The notes below the pieces were generated by a model. That model did not search any database. It saw only the letters and a program-made list of their open reading frames with translations, and was not told the DNA's origin. 64,000 bases of DNA, taken from NCBI RefSeq assembly GCF_029543085.1, contig NZ_CP119967.1, forward strand, positions 6,145,001-6,209,000, in the 5' to 3' direction. Source of the DNA: Pseudomonas sp. A34-9. Its GTDB lineage: Bacteria; Pseudomonadota; Gammaproteobacteria; Pseudomonadales; Pseudomonadaceae. Shown one piece after another: positions 43,414-52,465 of the stretch. Position 1 is the stretch's first letter. Every line of letters starts with the position of its first letter. The translations under genes were made by a program, and so were the position numbers.

Positions 43414-44643
43414 ATGAGCAAGACTTCTCTCGATAAGAGCAAGATCAAGTTCCTTCTTCTCGAAGGCGTCCACCAATCGGCTGTCGACGTCCTCAAGGCG
43501 GCGGGCTACACCAGCATCGAATACCTGACAGGTTCCTTGCCGGAAGCCCAGCTCAAGGAAAAGATCGCTGACGCTCACTTCATCGGCATTCGTTCGCGCA
43601 CCCAACTGACCGAAGAGATCTTCGATCACGCGAAGAAGCTGGTGGCGGTCGGCTGTTTCTGCATCGGCACCAACCAGGTCGACCTGAGTGCTGCCCGTGA
43701 ACGCGGTATCGCCGTGTTCAACGCGCCATACTCCAACACCCGCTCCGTTGCCGAGCTGGTGCTGGCCGAAGCGATCCTGCTGCTGCGCGGCATCCCTGAG
43801 AAAAACGCCTCCTGCCACCGTGGCGGCTGGATCAAATCCGCAGCCAACTCCTTCGAGATCCGTGGCAAGAAACTGGGCATCGTCGGCTACGGTTCGATCG
43901 GTACTCAGCTGTCGGTTCTGGCTGAAGGCCTGGGCATGCAGGTGTTCTTCTACGACACCGTGACCAAGCTGCCGCTGGGCAACGCCACTCAGGTCGGCAA
44001 CCTGCACGAACTGCTGGGCATGTCCGATATCGTCACCCTGCACGTTCCGGAAACCGCTGCGACCCAGTGGATGATCGGCGAGAAGGAAATCCGCGCCATC
44101 AAGAAGGGCGGCATCCTGATCAACGCCGCGCGCGGTACCGTGGTCGAGCTGGACGCCTTGGCGGACGCGATCAAGGACAAGCACCTGATCGGCGCGGCCA
44201 TCGACGTGTTCCCGGTGGAACCACGCTCCAACGACGAAGAGTTCGAAAGCCCGCTGCGTGGCCTCGACAACGTCATCCTGACCCCGCACATCGGTGGCTC
44301 GACCGCTGAAGCGCAAGCCAACATCGGTCTGGAAGTGGCAGAGAAACTGGTCAAGTACAGCGACAACGGTACTTCGGTATCGTCGGTGAACTTCCCGGAA
44401 GTGGCCCTGCCGGCTCACCCTGGCAAGCACCGCCTGCTGCACATCCACGAGAACATCCCGGGTGTGATGAGCGAGATCAACAAGGTCTTCGCCGAAAACG
44501 GCATCAACATCTCCGGTCAGTTCCTGCAGACCAACGAGAAGGTTGGCTACGTGGTGATCGACGTCGACGCCGAGTACTCGGATCTGGCGCAAGAGAAGCT
44601 GCAGCACATCAACGGCACTATCCGTAGCCGTGTGTTGTTCTGA
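43414..44643 (+). CDS. serA: D-3-phosphoglycerate dehydrogenase
   Basis: It oxidises 3-phosphoglycerate to 3-phosphohydroxypyruvate, the first step of serine synthesis; many SerA enzymes couple this to reduction of 2-oxoglutarate to D-2-hydroxyglutarate. The 409-residue protein has the NAD motif GIVGYGSIGTQLSVLAE near residue 155, catalytic Arg, Glu and His with the last in LTPHIGGSTAEAQ, and a C-terminal ACT domain (HIHENIPGVMSEINKVF), so serine feedback is expected. I set the start at 43414 (MSKTSLDKSKIKF), as in E. coli. A strong terminator follows. Confidence 0.97.
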   Translation: MSKTSLDKSKIKFLLLEGVHQSAVDVLKAAGYTSIEYLTGSLPEAQLKEKIADAHFIGIRSRTQLTEEIFDHAKKLVAVGCFCIGTNQVDLSAARERGIAVFNAPYSNTRSVAELVLAEAILLLRGIPEKNASCHRGGWIKSAANSFEIRGKKLGIVGYGSIGTQLSVLAEGLGMQVFFYDTVTKLPLGNATQVGNLHELLGMSDIVTLHVPETAATQWMIGEKEIRAIKKGGILINAARGTVVELDALADAIKDKHLIGAAIDVFPVEPRSNDEEFESPLRGLDNVILTPHIGGSTAEAQANIGLEVAEKLVKYSDNGTSVSSVNFPEVALPAHPGKHRLLHIHENIPGVMSEINKVFAENGINISGQFLQTNEKVGYVVIDVDAEYSDLAQEKLQHINGTIRSRVLF

Positions 44644-44659
44644 TCAAGCGTTGAGCGAC

Positions 44660-44689
44660 AAAAAAAGGGAGCCTTCGGGCTCCCTTTTT
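44660..44689. terminator. Bidirectional terminator of serA and the DUF4399 gene
   Basis: A perfect hairpin AAAAAAGGGAGCC-TTCG-GGCTCCCTTTTT is flanked by an A run and a T run, so it can end transcripts from both convergent genes. Confidence 0.95.
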
Positions 44690-44705
44690 CATGCACGCCA
44701 GAAAT

Positions 44706-45131
44706 TTATTCGACGTTGACGGTGATTTTCTTCGAAACGATCGGTGGATCGAATGGCATGTGGCCGCTGTCACCCAATTCCAGCTGCAAGGTGTGCTTGC
44801 CAGGGGCCAGCTTGATTTCGGCCTGGGTTTGCGCCTTGCCGAAGTGCATGTGGTTGGCGTCGTTCGGAATCGGAGCACCGGCCGCTGGCAGCTTGTCGAC
44901 GTCGATCAGCAAATGGTGGTGTCCGGAGTTTTTGGTGACATCGCCAGCGGGTGCAAGGGAGACGTCCTTGACGCCGAACTTGACGGTAAAGGTCTGCGGA
45001 ACCTTGGCCCCGTCCTCGGGAGAAACGATGAACACTTCGGCGCCTTTTGGTGCCGGTGTCGCCGCACTGGCCAGCACCGAAACACCCATCAACACACCCG
45101 CCAACGCTGCACGTGACATAAAGCTTTTCAT
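44706..45131 (-). CDS. DUF4399 periplasmic protein
   Basis: A 141-residue exported protein. A signal peptide (residues 1-23, ending SVLASAA) precedes a beta-rich domain with FIVSPEDGAKV, a His-rich NSGHHHLLID, NHMHFGKAQ and GKHTLQLELGD. The conserved His and Asp suggest metal binding, but no function is established. TGGAGAAG lies just before the ATG. It stands convergent to serA, as in other pseudomonads. Confidence 0.85.
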   Translation of the reverse strand: MKSFMSRAALAGVLMGVSVLASAATPAPKGAEVFIVSPEDGAKVPQTFTVKFGVKDVSLAPAGDVTKNSGHHHLLIDVDKLPAAGAPIPNDANHMHFGKAQTQAEIKLAPGKHTLQLELGDSGHMPFDPPIVSKKITVNVE

Positions 45132-45266
45132 TTTCTTCTCCAGTTTTTCCGTAAAATCCGCACGGTCATGACAACTTCATGACCATTCGTTGTCGAAGGC
45201 ACTCGACAACCATAGCAAAGCGAGCCTGACTCAGAGCGTCGCGATAATGATTTCAAAGGAGTGACC

Positions 45267-45830
45267 ATGCGTTTTCTGCCTGGCCTGATCTGCCTGCTAC
45301 CCCTTTTGAGCCCTTTGGTTCACGCCGAACTGATTGATGACGTCAACGACCGTGGCGAGCTGCGCATAGCCCTTGAGGCTAATACACCGCCCTTCAATTT
45401 CAAGGACGGCGACACCCTCACGGGGTTCGAGGTCGAGCTGGGGCAACTGCTGGCCAACGAGCTGGATGTACGCGCCGACTTCATCGTCACGGATGAGGCC
45501 GACCTGCTCCAGGGCGTTGAAAGCGGCAAATACGATGTTGCGCTCAACCACATAGCAGTGACACCCGAACTCAAGGATCGTTTCGACTTCAGCGCGCCTT
45601 ACGGCAAGGCCGATGCGCAGTTGCTGGCGAAGAAGGATGAGCAGCCTCGGCCGATGGTGCTGGTGCAGGCGTTGACGGAAGAGAAGCCGAAAGCGGCAGA
45701 GCCGGTGGAGCTGGCGATTCCGTTTCAGAAGGGCAATCCGGCGTTTCAGGCCAGCCTTGCGAGCGCGATGCAGCGGATCAAGGCCGACGGACGCCTGGCG
45801 GCATTGACCGAGAAGTGGTTGAAGCCTTAA
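45267..45830 (+). CDS. Short amino-acid-type solute-binding protein
   Basis: A 187-residue exported protein with a signal peptide (MRFLPGLICLLPLLSPLVHA) and the N-terminal lobe of family 3 solute-binding proteins: RGELRIALEANTPPFNFKD, LTGFEVELGQLLANEL, VTPELKDRFDFSAPYG. After DAQLLAKKDE it jumps, through a Pro/Lys/Glu linker (EEKPKAAEPVE), to the family's C-terminal end (KGNPAFQASLASAMQRIKADGRLAALTEKWL). The whole central lobe of about 60-80 residues is missing, so normal two-lobed binding is unlikely. AAAGGA is 6 bases before the ATG at 45267. No permease or ATPase gene is beside it. Confidence 0.82.
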   Translation: MRFLPGLICLLPLLSPLVHAELIDDVNDRGELRIALEANTPPFNFKDGDTLTGFEVELGQLLANELDVRADFIVTDEADLLQGVESGKYDVALNHIAVTPELKDRFDFSAPYGKADAQLLAKKDEQPRPMVLVQALTEEKPKAAEPVELAIPFQKGNPAFQASLASAMQRIKADGRLAALTEKWLKP

Positions 45831-45832
45831 AA

Positions 45833-46057
45833 GCCCCTCACCCTAACCCTCCCGAAACGTCGGACCGCCCGTAGGGAGAGGGGACTGAATGGGGGTTGCT
45901 GAAGGGATACGCCGACCTGAAATGGATGTACCGAATCCGAAATCGACTGGTCAGGGCTTTATCGACTCCATAATCGGTGAGGTCTTTCAGGTCGATGCAA
46001 GACGCCGAACAACTCGGTCGGCCCCCTCTCCCTTTGGGAGAGGGCTGGGGTGAGGGC
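45833..46057. repeat. MITE-like element, copy C
   Basis: It begins CCCCTCACCCTAACCCTCCCGAAAC and ends CCCTCTCCCTTTGGGAGAGGGCTGGGGTGAGGG. The inside has CCGACCTGAAATGG and CTTTCAGGTCGATG as inverted arms and a TCGACTCCATAATCG part like that of copies B and D. It lies between convergent genes. Confidence 0.87.
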
Positions 46058-46069
46058 AACGATTCCGGA

Positions 46070-46555
46070 TCAGTCCAAAGCCTCCAGGGCCAGCGCGGCC
46101 TGCGGCAGTTCCAGCTCGCTGAAGACCTGCACGCCATGGCGTTTGAGCAGCGCAGCCGTCACGCCTTCGCCAGAGACCTTCACGCCACTGAACGTCCCGT
46201 CATACGTCAGCAGATTCCCGCAAGAAGGACTGTTGGCCTTAAGCACCGCCACACGAATACCGTGCTTCTGCACCAACGCCAGCGCCTGCCGTGCACCGTC
46301 GAGAAACTGCGCACTGACATCTTCGCCATCCGTGGTGATCACCGCCGCGGCGCCATCCAGCACTTCACCACCCTGCCCGCCCGGTATCTCCGCCGCGGCC
46401 CTTGGCGTCGGCAAACCACCGGCGACTTCCGGGCACAACGGCACCACCCGCCCCTCGGCAATCCACTGCTCAAGCAAATCATACGGCCCGCTCGCACCAC
46501 CGTCGTAACGCACGCGATGGCCCAACAGGCAGCGGCTGACCAGAATCTTTTCCAT
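46070..46555 (-). CDS. DUF523 (YbbK-type) protein
   Basis: A 161-residue protein with ILVSRCLLGHRVRYDG at the start, LCPEVAGGLPTPR at about 43-55, and LKANSPSCG near residue 107. The conserved Cys in these motifs (RCLLG, LCPE, SPSCG) could bind a metal or cluster; the family is related to 2-thiouracil desulfidase proteins, a link from memory. I set the start at 46555 (MEKILVSRC). It lies 1 base after the 2OG oxygenase gene on the same strand, so they may share a transcript. Confidence 0.87.
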   Translation of the reverse strand: MEKILVSRCLLGHRVRYDGGASGPYDLLEQWIAEGRVVPLCPEVAGGLPTPRAAAEIPGGQGGEVLDGAAAVITTDGEDVSAQFLDGARQALALVQKHGIRVAVLKANSPSCGNLLTYDGTFSGVKVSGEGVTAALLKRHGVQVFSELELPQAALALEALD

Positions 46556-46556
46556 C

Positions 46557-47180
46557 TCAGAACGGCTCGTTGCCACGGCGGCGAAACCAGCCGGTCAGCG
46601 ACAGGCGCTCGCGGTTCGCCGGCAATACTTCGTGCGGCACTTCACCGGAGAGAAACACCACCAGACAACCGCCCGTAGGCTGCACGTCATGCACGCGCTC
46701 ATCGTTGAGGTACATGCGCAACTGGCCACCGTCCTCCGGCAGCCAGGCGTCATTGAGGTAGACCACCACCGACACCATGCGCTTGTCATCGTCGCGAAAA
46801 CGGTCGACATGCCGTCGATAAAAAGCACCCGGCGGGTACAGGGCGAAATGGCACTCAAAATCCTCAAGACCGAGAAACAGGCCACGGTTGAGCGCTTCAC
46901 GCAGGCTTTCCATCAAGTTCAGATAGCGGTCGCTGGCCTCGGCCTGGCCGGGATCGATCCACTGAATGTGGTCGCCACGAATCCCCTCGCGGATCTCCGA
47001 AAACGGCCCACGCCCCACCGCCGCTGGCGCCAGTTCACCCTCAGCCTCACGTTTGCGGCACTCGGCCGCCAGCTCGCGGGTCAAACCGGCGGGCAGGAAT
47101 ATGTTCTGCTGCGACCAGCCGTGTTCGGCCAGATCGTCGACAATGCGTAACAGCAGTGGGTGTTCAGAGGATATTTGCAT
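46557..47180 (-). CDS. 2-oxoglutarate/Fe(II) oxygenase (prolyl-4-hydroxylase type)
   Basis: A 207-residue protein with the double-stranded beta-helix of Fe(II)/2OG oxygenases. The iron triad is His-x-Asp in FYRRHVDRF plus the distal His of GEVPHEVLPA, with Arg in NRERLSLTGWFRR for 2-oxoglutarate. The layout PPGAFYRRHVDRF, SVVVYLN, GGQLRMY is that of prolyl-hydroxylase-like (P4Hc) proteins. The target is unknown. The ATG at 47180 or at 47189 (three codons earlier) may be the start; neither has a clear ribosome binding site. Confidence 0.86.
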   Translation of the reverse strand: MQISSEHPLLLRIVDDLAEHGWSQQNIFLPAGLTRELAAECRKREAEGELAPAAVGRGPFSEIREGIRGDHIQWIDPGQAEASDRYLNLMESLREALNRGLFLGLEDFECHFALYPPGAFYRRHVDRFRDDDKRMVSVVVYLNDAWLPEDGGQLRMYLNDERVHDVQPTGGCLVVFLSGEVPHEVLPANRERLSLTGWFRRRGNEPF

Positions 47181-47297
47181 GGCGCGCATAGTATGTCGGC
47201 GGCAAGAAATCCGACAGAGCCACGCGGCGGCTTGATACGAATTCTCGACAAGTACCGGCACCGCACGGAGAATAGTCCGCTGCTGACAGGAGTCCCT

Positions 47298-48029
47298 ATG
47301 CGCCGTTTGCTTTTTTCACTGTTGATGTTCTGCGTTTTGCCCGCCTGGGCGGACGGCCACGATCAGTTATACAAGGTCGCCGGCTGGCCAGATCAACGTG
47401 CGCATTTCAATGACGCCCTGAGTGCCGCGCAGCAGCGCTACCAGAACAGCCTGCCGCCCGCCGTGTTTCAGGCGCTGGTGAATAACAGCAACCAGCGCTT
47501 CGCCCCGCAGGCCGTGGATCAACGTGCCGAGGCGCAACTGCGAAAGAACCTCGCCGATCCGAAACCGGCCCTGTCCTTCTTCCAGTCACCACTGGGCAAG
47601 AAAATCGTCGCCGCCGAATTGCTGGCGACCCGCCGCGATCAACTGGCAAAAAATGCCAAGGGCTTGCCAAAGATGCAGGCCAGCGACAGCCGTCTGCTGA
47701 TCATTGGCCACCTCGCCCAGGCCTTGCCGGCGCGTGAAGCGGGCGCCGAAGTGAGCCTGGCGATCGCCGGCGTCGCGGCGGACAGTTTGAGCTCGATGAT
47801 CCCGGGGCTGCTCGGTGGGGGTCAGGCGCAAGGCATGCTCAATGGTCAGCGTCAGCGCTTGATGGATCAGATTGGCGCGGACATGAACAATACGCTGCTC
47901 TATGTCTATCGCGATCTGTCGGATGAAGAGCTGGAAGAGTTTGCGACGTTTGCCGAGTCGACTGAGGGCAAGGCGTATTACCAGGCGGCGTTGGCGGCGA
48001 TTCGGGCGGGGTTGGCGGTCGGGCAATGA
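47298..48029 (+). CDS. DUF2059 exported protein
   Basis: A 243-residue exported protein with a signal peptide (MRRLLFSLLMFCVLPAWA) and an all-helical body that carries a DUF2059-like end (YVYRDLSDEELEEFATFAES, then GKAYYQAALAAIRAG). Function unknown. An AGG/GGAG-like site (ACAGGAGTCCC) lies just before the ATG at 47298; the longer frame from 47160 would overlap the divergent oxygenase gene and is rejected. A REPIN follows. Confidence 0.82.
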   Translation: MRRLLFSLLMFCVLPAWADGHDQLYKVAGWPDQRAHFNDALSAAQQRYQNSLPPAVFQALVNNSNQRFAPQAVDQRAEAQLRKNLADPKPALSFFQSPLGKKIVAAELLATRRDQLAKNAKGLPKMQASDSRLLIIGHLAQALPAREAGAEVSLAIAGVAADSLSSMIPGLLGGGQAQGMLNGQRQRLMDQIGADMNNTLLYVYRDLSDEELEEFATFAESTEGKAYYQAALAAIRAGLAVGQ

Positions 48030-48040
48030 TCTTCGTTGTC

Positions 48041-48122
48041 TCTTAGACCGCTATCGCGAGCAGGCTCACTCCTACAGGGGTAAGCATTCCAAATGCAGGA
48101 GTGAGCCTGCTCGCGATAGGGC
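48041..48122. repeat. REPIN, GAGTGAGCCTGCTCGCGATAG family
   Basis: ACCGCTATCGCGAGCAGGCTCACTCCTACAGGGG and GCAGGAGTGAGCCTGCTCGCGATAGGGCC are inverted across a short AT-rich centre, between convergent genes. Confidence 0.9.
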
Positions 48123-48133
48123 CCTCACAGACG

Positions 48134-49081
48134 CTACAGATTCCGCCCCCTGATGCGCTTGCTCAGAAACTCGAAATACTCCTCACGCATCTCCGCCGTC
48201 TCATTCGCCAGATGATGCCGCGCCTCGGCCAGCAGCAAGATCTGCGGCCGATCGAACTTCCACTTCAACACCTGCAGATTGTGCTGCCAGTCCACCGTCA
48301 TGTCCGCCTGCCCCTGAATGATCAGCGGCCGGCGCGGACTTTTTTTCGCGTGCTCGACGCGGATGATCCAGCGCGACAACGCCCCTACCCATTTCGTCGG
48401 CAAGCGTCGTGGCTGCAACGGATCGGCCTGAAGAAACGGCAGGAAATCGGGATCGTTGGAGTTCTCGCTGAAGCGTCGTGCAACCCCTCTGACAAAAGGC
48501 CTCAGCAGGTAATAGCTCAGTTGCGACCAGCCCCACGCCCGTGGTCGCACCAGCGGCGCCATCAAAATCACCTGGCCCTGTGCCGGACTATTGTCACCAT
48601 GGTTGAGCAGATGATCGACGACAATCGCCCCGCCGGTGCTCTGCCCGCACAGATGCCACGGCTGCGGCAGCGCGATCGACTGCGCCTCGACGAACAACGC
48701 TTGCAGGACATCCTGGTATTCAGAGAAATCGCGGATGCTCGCGCGCGGGCCGCTCGACAGACCATGGCCCGGCAAGTCGCAGGCGATCACCGCAAAGTCC
48801 TGATCCAGCGCCCACTCGATCACATGCCGATACAGCCCGGTGTGATCGTAGTAACCGTGCAGCAGAAACAGCGTCGCCTTGACCTTCTCCGGCCACCAGC
48901 AGTGGCTGACCAGCTCATAGCCATCGACCTCGAAACGGCCCATGCCACGCCAGACATCACGATGGGGAAAATCGGTCTGGTAGAAGCGTTGATAGGCCTT
49001 GGCCTCCTCCGACAACGGCTGCCACGCGGCCAGTGGCTTGAGGCTGGCGCGTAAATGATCGGGATCGAAAGTGGCAGACAT
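48134..49081 (-). CDS. Alpha/beta hydrolase, lysophospholipase type
   Basis: A 315-residue hydrolase. The oxyanion stretch TLFLLHGYYDHTGLYRH and the nucleophile elbow WHLCGQSTGG (G-x-S-x-G) identify the fold; late Asp and His (GQADMTVDW and EARHHLANE) complete the triad. It resembles PldB-like monoacylglycerol lipases and lysophospholipases. No signal peptide is seen. The substrate is not fixed by sequence. It is divergent from the thioredoxin-like gene at 49181. Confidence 0.9.
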   Translation of the reverse strand: MSATFDPDHLRASLKPLAAWQPLSEEAKAYQRFYQTDFPHRDVWRGMGRFEVDGYELVSHCWWPEKVKATLFLLHGYYDHTGLYRHVIEWALDQDFAVIACDLPGHGLSSGPRASIRDFSEYQDVLQALFVEAQSIALPQPWHLCGQSTGGAIVVDHLLNHGDNSPAQGQVILMAPLVRPRAWGWSQLSYYLLRPFVRGVARRFSENSNDPDFLPFLQADPLQPRRLPTKWVGALSRWIIRVEHAKKSPRRPLIIQGQADMTVDWQHNLQVLKWKFDRPQILLLAEARHHLANETAEMREEYFEFLSKRIRGRNL

Positions 49082-49180
49082 GAGGCAATTCCAAAGCGGT
49101 AAACAGACTTTATCGGCCTGCGATATTCATCTGTCGCGGCAAGCATGGCAAGCTAGCCGACCTTTCGAGGATCGAAAACC

Positions 49181-49759
49181 ATGCGTTCGCCCTACCGCAC
49201 CGCACTGTTTGCCAGCCTGCTCGCGCTGATTTGCGCCGGGGTGCTGTGGGCGGCGTACGACTGGTTTCAGGGGCGTTATCTGCGTGCGTTCAGCGAACAC
49301 ACGGCGCTGTTTTCCGGTGATCCGCTGCGCTTGCCGGATAACCTCGCCGGCCCCGGCAAGATTCGCCTGGTGCACTTCTGGGACCCGGCCTGCCCGTGCA
49401 ACGTCGGCAACCAACAGCACCTGACCGAGATGGTCGAGCAGTTCAGCGACAAGGGCGTCGAGTTCTTCGCCGTGCAGAGAACCGGCAGCCACGGCCAGTT
49501 GCCCGCTACCCTCAGTAGCCTGAAAACCATCACGATATTGCCCGGCTCCGAACAGGTACCCGCCAGTCCGGCCGTGGCGATCTGGGATCGCAGCGGCAAA
49601 CTCGCGTACTTCGGCCCGTACAGCGAAGGCCTGACCTGCAATTCCAGCAACAGCTTTATCGAACCGATTTTGAATGCCCTGACGGAAGATCGCCCGGTCA
49701 ATGCCACGCACACCCTGGCGGTCGGATGTTACTGCCCGTGGCCGGTGGAGGCGCAGTAA
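49181..49759 (+). CDS. Thioredoxin-like membrane-anchored protein (DUF6436 type)
   Basis: A 192-residue protein with an N-terminal membrane helix (residues 6-25, RTALFASLLALICAGVLWAA) and an exported thioredoxin-like domain. The redox site is DPACPCNVGN, a Cys-Pro-Cys in place of CxxC. Two more Cys pairs lie near the end (TCNSS, GCYCPW). The fold suggests thiol-disulfide or peroxide chemistry in the periplasm, without proof. It runs toward the acylase gene, with about 100 bases between. Confidence 0.8.
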   Translation: MRSPYRTALFASLLALICAGVLWAAYDWFQGRYLRAFSEHTALFSGDPLRLPDNLAGPGKIRLVHFWDPACPCNVGNQQHLTEMVEQFSDKGVEFFAVQRTGSHGQLPATLSSLKTITILPGSEQVPASPAVAIWDRSGKLAYFGPYSEGLTCNSSNSFIEPILNALTEDRPVNATHTLAVGCYCPWPVEAQ

Positions 49760-49861
49760 GGCATTCCGGACTTTTCAAGGACAGCGCTGCACGGCACAGA
49801 AGGTCTGTGCTAATTGTTTGCAGCCCGACGGGCGGCAATCCCGCATGCACAAGGAGTCACC

Positions 49862-52270
49862 ATGAAGCGCGTGTTCACCGTACTTGGCTTGCTCATCGTT
49901 GTTCTGCTCGTCGGCGTCGGCGGGTATGTCTACAGCAAACAACCCACGCGCCAGGGCCAGGTCGAACTGCGTAACCTGCAAGGGTCGGTCACCGTGCGCT
50001 ACGACGAACGCGGCGTGCCGCACATTCGCGCCGAGAACGAAACCGACCTCTACCGCGCCCTCGGTTATGTGCATGCCCAGGATCGGCTGTTCCAGATGGA
50101 AGCCATGCGCCGCCTCGCCCGGGGCGAACTGGCTGAAGTGCTCGGGCCGAAGCTGCTCGACACCGACAAACTGTTTCGCAGCCTGCGCATTCGTGAGCGT
50201 GCCGCCAGTTATGTGGCCAGTCTCGATAAACAGTCGCCGGCGTGGAAGGGCCTGCAAGCCTATCTGGATGGCATCAACCAGTATCAGGACAGCCACGCCG
50301 CACCGACCGAGTTTGACGTGCTGGGCATCCCCAAGCGGCCGTTCACGGCAGAAGACAGCATCAGTGTCGCTGGCTACATGGCCTATAGCTTCGCGGCGGC
50401 GTTTCGTACCGAGCCGCTGCTGACTTATGTGCGCGATCAACTGGGTGCCGATTACCTCAACGTCTTCGACCTCGACTGGCAGCCCAAAGGCGTCCTCGCC
50501 AAGGATCACGGCAAATCGACGCCAACCCTCGCCGCCGGCGACTGGAAAGACCTCAACGTCCTCGCCCGCCTCAGCGAACAGGCGCTGATCGACAACGGTC
50601 TGCCGCAGTTCGAAGGCAGCAATGCCTGGGTGATTGCCGGCAGTCGCAGCCAGAGCGGCAAGCCTCTGCTGGCGGGTGATCCGCACATTCGCTTCTCGGT
50701 GCCGTCGGTGTGGTACGAGGCGCAACTGTCGGCGCCAGGCTTCGAGTTGTACGGCCATCATCAGGCGCTGGTGCCGTTTGCGTTTCTGGGGCACAACCTG
50801 GATTTCGGCTGGAGCCTGACCATGTTCCAGAACGACGATCTGGACCTGATCGCCGAGAAGGTAAACCCGCAAAACCCGAATCAGGTCTGGTATCGCGGCC
50901 AGTGGACCGACATGGTCGTTACCGAGCAGCAAATCAATGTGAAAGGCCAGACGCCGGCGACCCTCACCCTGCGCCAATCGCCCCACGGCCCGATCGTCAA
51001 CGATGCGCTCGGCACCGCTGCCGGCAAGACACCGATCGCGATGTGGTGGGCCTTTCTCGAAACGCCGAACCCGATCCTCGAAGGTTTCTATCAGCTCAAC
51101 CGCGCCGACACCCTGACCAAGGCCCGCGCGGCGGCAGCCAAGGTGCAAGCTCCGGGACTGAATCTGGTTTACGCCAACGCCAAGGGTGACATCGCCTGGT
51201 GGGCCTCGGCCTTGCTGCCCAAGCGCCCGGCCGGGGTGAGGCCGGAATTCATTCTCGACGGCAGCAGCAATCAGGCCGACAAGGACGGTTACTACCCGTT
51301 CAGCGCCAACCCGCAGGAAGAGAACCCGGCGCGCGGCTATATCGTTTCGGCCAACTTCCAGCCGCTGTCGCCGACCGGCATGGAGATTCCCGGTTACTAC
51401 AACCTTGCCGATCGCGGGCAGCAACTCAATCGCCAGCTCAGCGACAAGAACGTGAAGTGGACCAACGAAGCCAATCAGAAACTGCAATTGGGCACGGCGA
51501 CCGGTTATGGCCCGCGTTTGCTCTCACCGTTGCTGCCGGTGTTGCGTGAGGTGGTCAGCGATCCGGCGCAACTGAAACTGGTCGAGCAACTGGCGCAGTG
51601 GCCAGGCGACTACCCGCTGGATTCGGTCAGTGCGACGGTGTTCAACCAGTTCCTCTACGACCTTGCCGACGCGGCGATGCGTGATGAGTTGGGCAATGAT
51701 TTCTTCGAGACCTTGCTGTCGACACGGGTGATCGATGCGGCGCTGCCGAAGCTGGCGGCGAACGCCGATTCACCTTGGTGGGATAACCGCAACACACCGA
51801 ACAAAGAGACCCGCGCCGATATCGTCCGCGCAGCGTGGCAGGCAAGCATGCAGCACCTGAAGCTGACCCTCGGCGAGAATACTGCCGAGTGGAAATGGGG
51901 CGCGGCGCACACGCTGACTCATGGTCATCCGCTGGGGCAACAGAAGCCGCTGGAGCGGATTTTCAACGTCGGGCCGTTTGCGGCGCCGGGCAGTCATGAA
52001 GTGCCGAACAACCTCTCGGCGAGGATCGGTCCGGCGCCGTGGCCGGTGACGTACGGGCCGTCGACGCGACGCCTGGTGGATTTTGCTGATCCGGCGCATG
52101 GCCTGACGATCAACCCGGTCGGTCAGAGCGGCGTGCCGTTCGACAGCCACTATGACGATCAGGCTGAGGCGTATGTCGACGGGATGTATGTGCAGGCGCA
52201 TTTCAGCGAGGAAGAGGTGACGGCGAATACGCGCAGTACGTTGAAGCTGTTGCCTGCGCGAGCACCTTGA
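49862..52270 (+). CDS. hacB: Penicillin-acylase family hydrolase, AHL acylase HacB-like
   Basis: An 802-residue Ntn-hydrolase, made as one chain that should be cut into two subunits. An N-terminal signal/anchor (KRVFTVLGLLIVVLLVGVGG) is followed by the alpha part; the cleavage and nucleophile Ser is in FEGSNAWVIAGSRS near residue 255, with GDPHIRFSVPSVWYE after it. In PAO1 the acylase next to spuDEFGH is PA0305 (HacB), reported to cleave acyl-homoserine lactones; the same position here supports that name. QuiP- and PvdQ-like enzymes are alternatives. No signal-making gene is in the window. AAGGAG precedes the ATG at 49862. Confidence 0.8.
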   Translation: MKRVFTVLGLLIVVLLVGVGGYVYSKQPTRQGQVELRNLQGSVTVRYDERGVPHIRAENETDLYRALGYVHAQDRLFQMEAMRRLARGELAEVLGPKLLDTDKLFRSLRIRERAASYVASLDKQSPAWKGLQAYLDGINQYQDSHAAPTEFDVLGIPKRPFTAEDSISVAGYMAYSFAAAFRTEPLLTYVRDQLGADYLNVFDLDWQPKGVLAKDHGKSTPTLAAGDWKDLNVLARLSEQALIDNGLPQFEGSNAWVIAGSRSQSGKPLLAGDPHIRFSVPSVWYEAQLSAPGFELYGHHQALVPFAFLGHNLDFGWSLTMFQNDDLDLIAEKVNPQNPNQVWYRGQWTDMVVTEQQINVKGQTPATLTLRQSPHGPIVNDALGTAAGKTPIAMWWAFLETPNPILEGFYQLNRADTLTKARAAAAKVQAPGLNLVYANAKGDIAWWASALLPKRPAGVRPEFILDGSSNQADKDGYYPFSANPQEENPARGYIVSANFQPLSPTGMEIPGYYNLADRGQQLNRQLSDKNVKWTNEANQKLQLGTATGYGPRLLSPLLPVLREVVSDPAQLKLVEQLAQWPGDYPLDSVSATVFNQFLYDLADAAMRDELGNDFFETLLSTRVIDAALPKLAANADSPWWDNRNTPNKETRADIVRAAWQASMQHLKLTLGENTAEWKWGAAHTLTHGHPLGQQKPLERIFNVGPFAAPGSHEVPNNLSARIGPAPWPVTYGPSTRRLVDFADPAHGLTINPVGQSGVPFDSHYDDQAEAYVDGMYVQAHFSEEEVTANTRSTLKLLPARAP

Positions 52271-52272
52271 AA

Positions 52273-52465
52273 GCCCCTCACCCTAACCCTCTCCCAGAGG
52301 GAGAGGGGACTGACCGAGGTGTCTTTTGTCATACATCGACCTGAAAGAACGGTGTCGATTATGGATTCACAACCGCTCACTCAGGTCGGCGTATCTCACC
52401 AATATCCCCGAATCGGCCCCCTCTCCCTCTGGGAGAGGGCTGGGCGGGCGGCGTTCCGATGAGGG
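52273..52465. repeat. MITE-like element, copy D
   Basis: Ends are CCCCTCACCCTAACCCTCTCCC and GGGAGAGGGCTGGGCGGGCGG followed by CGTTCCGATGAGGG. Inside are CATCGACCTGAAAGAACG, TCGATTATGGATTCA and ACTCAGGTCGGCGTA, shared with copy B. It sits between convergent hacB and the AraC-type gene. Confidence 0.9.
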
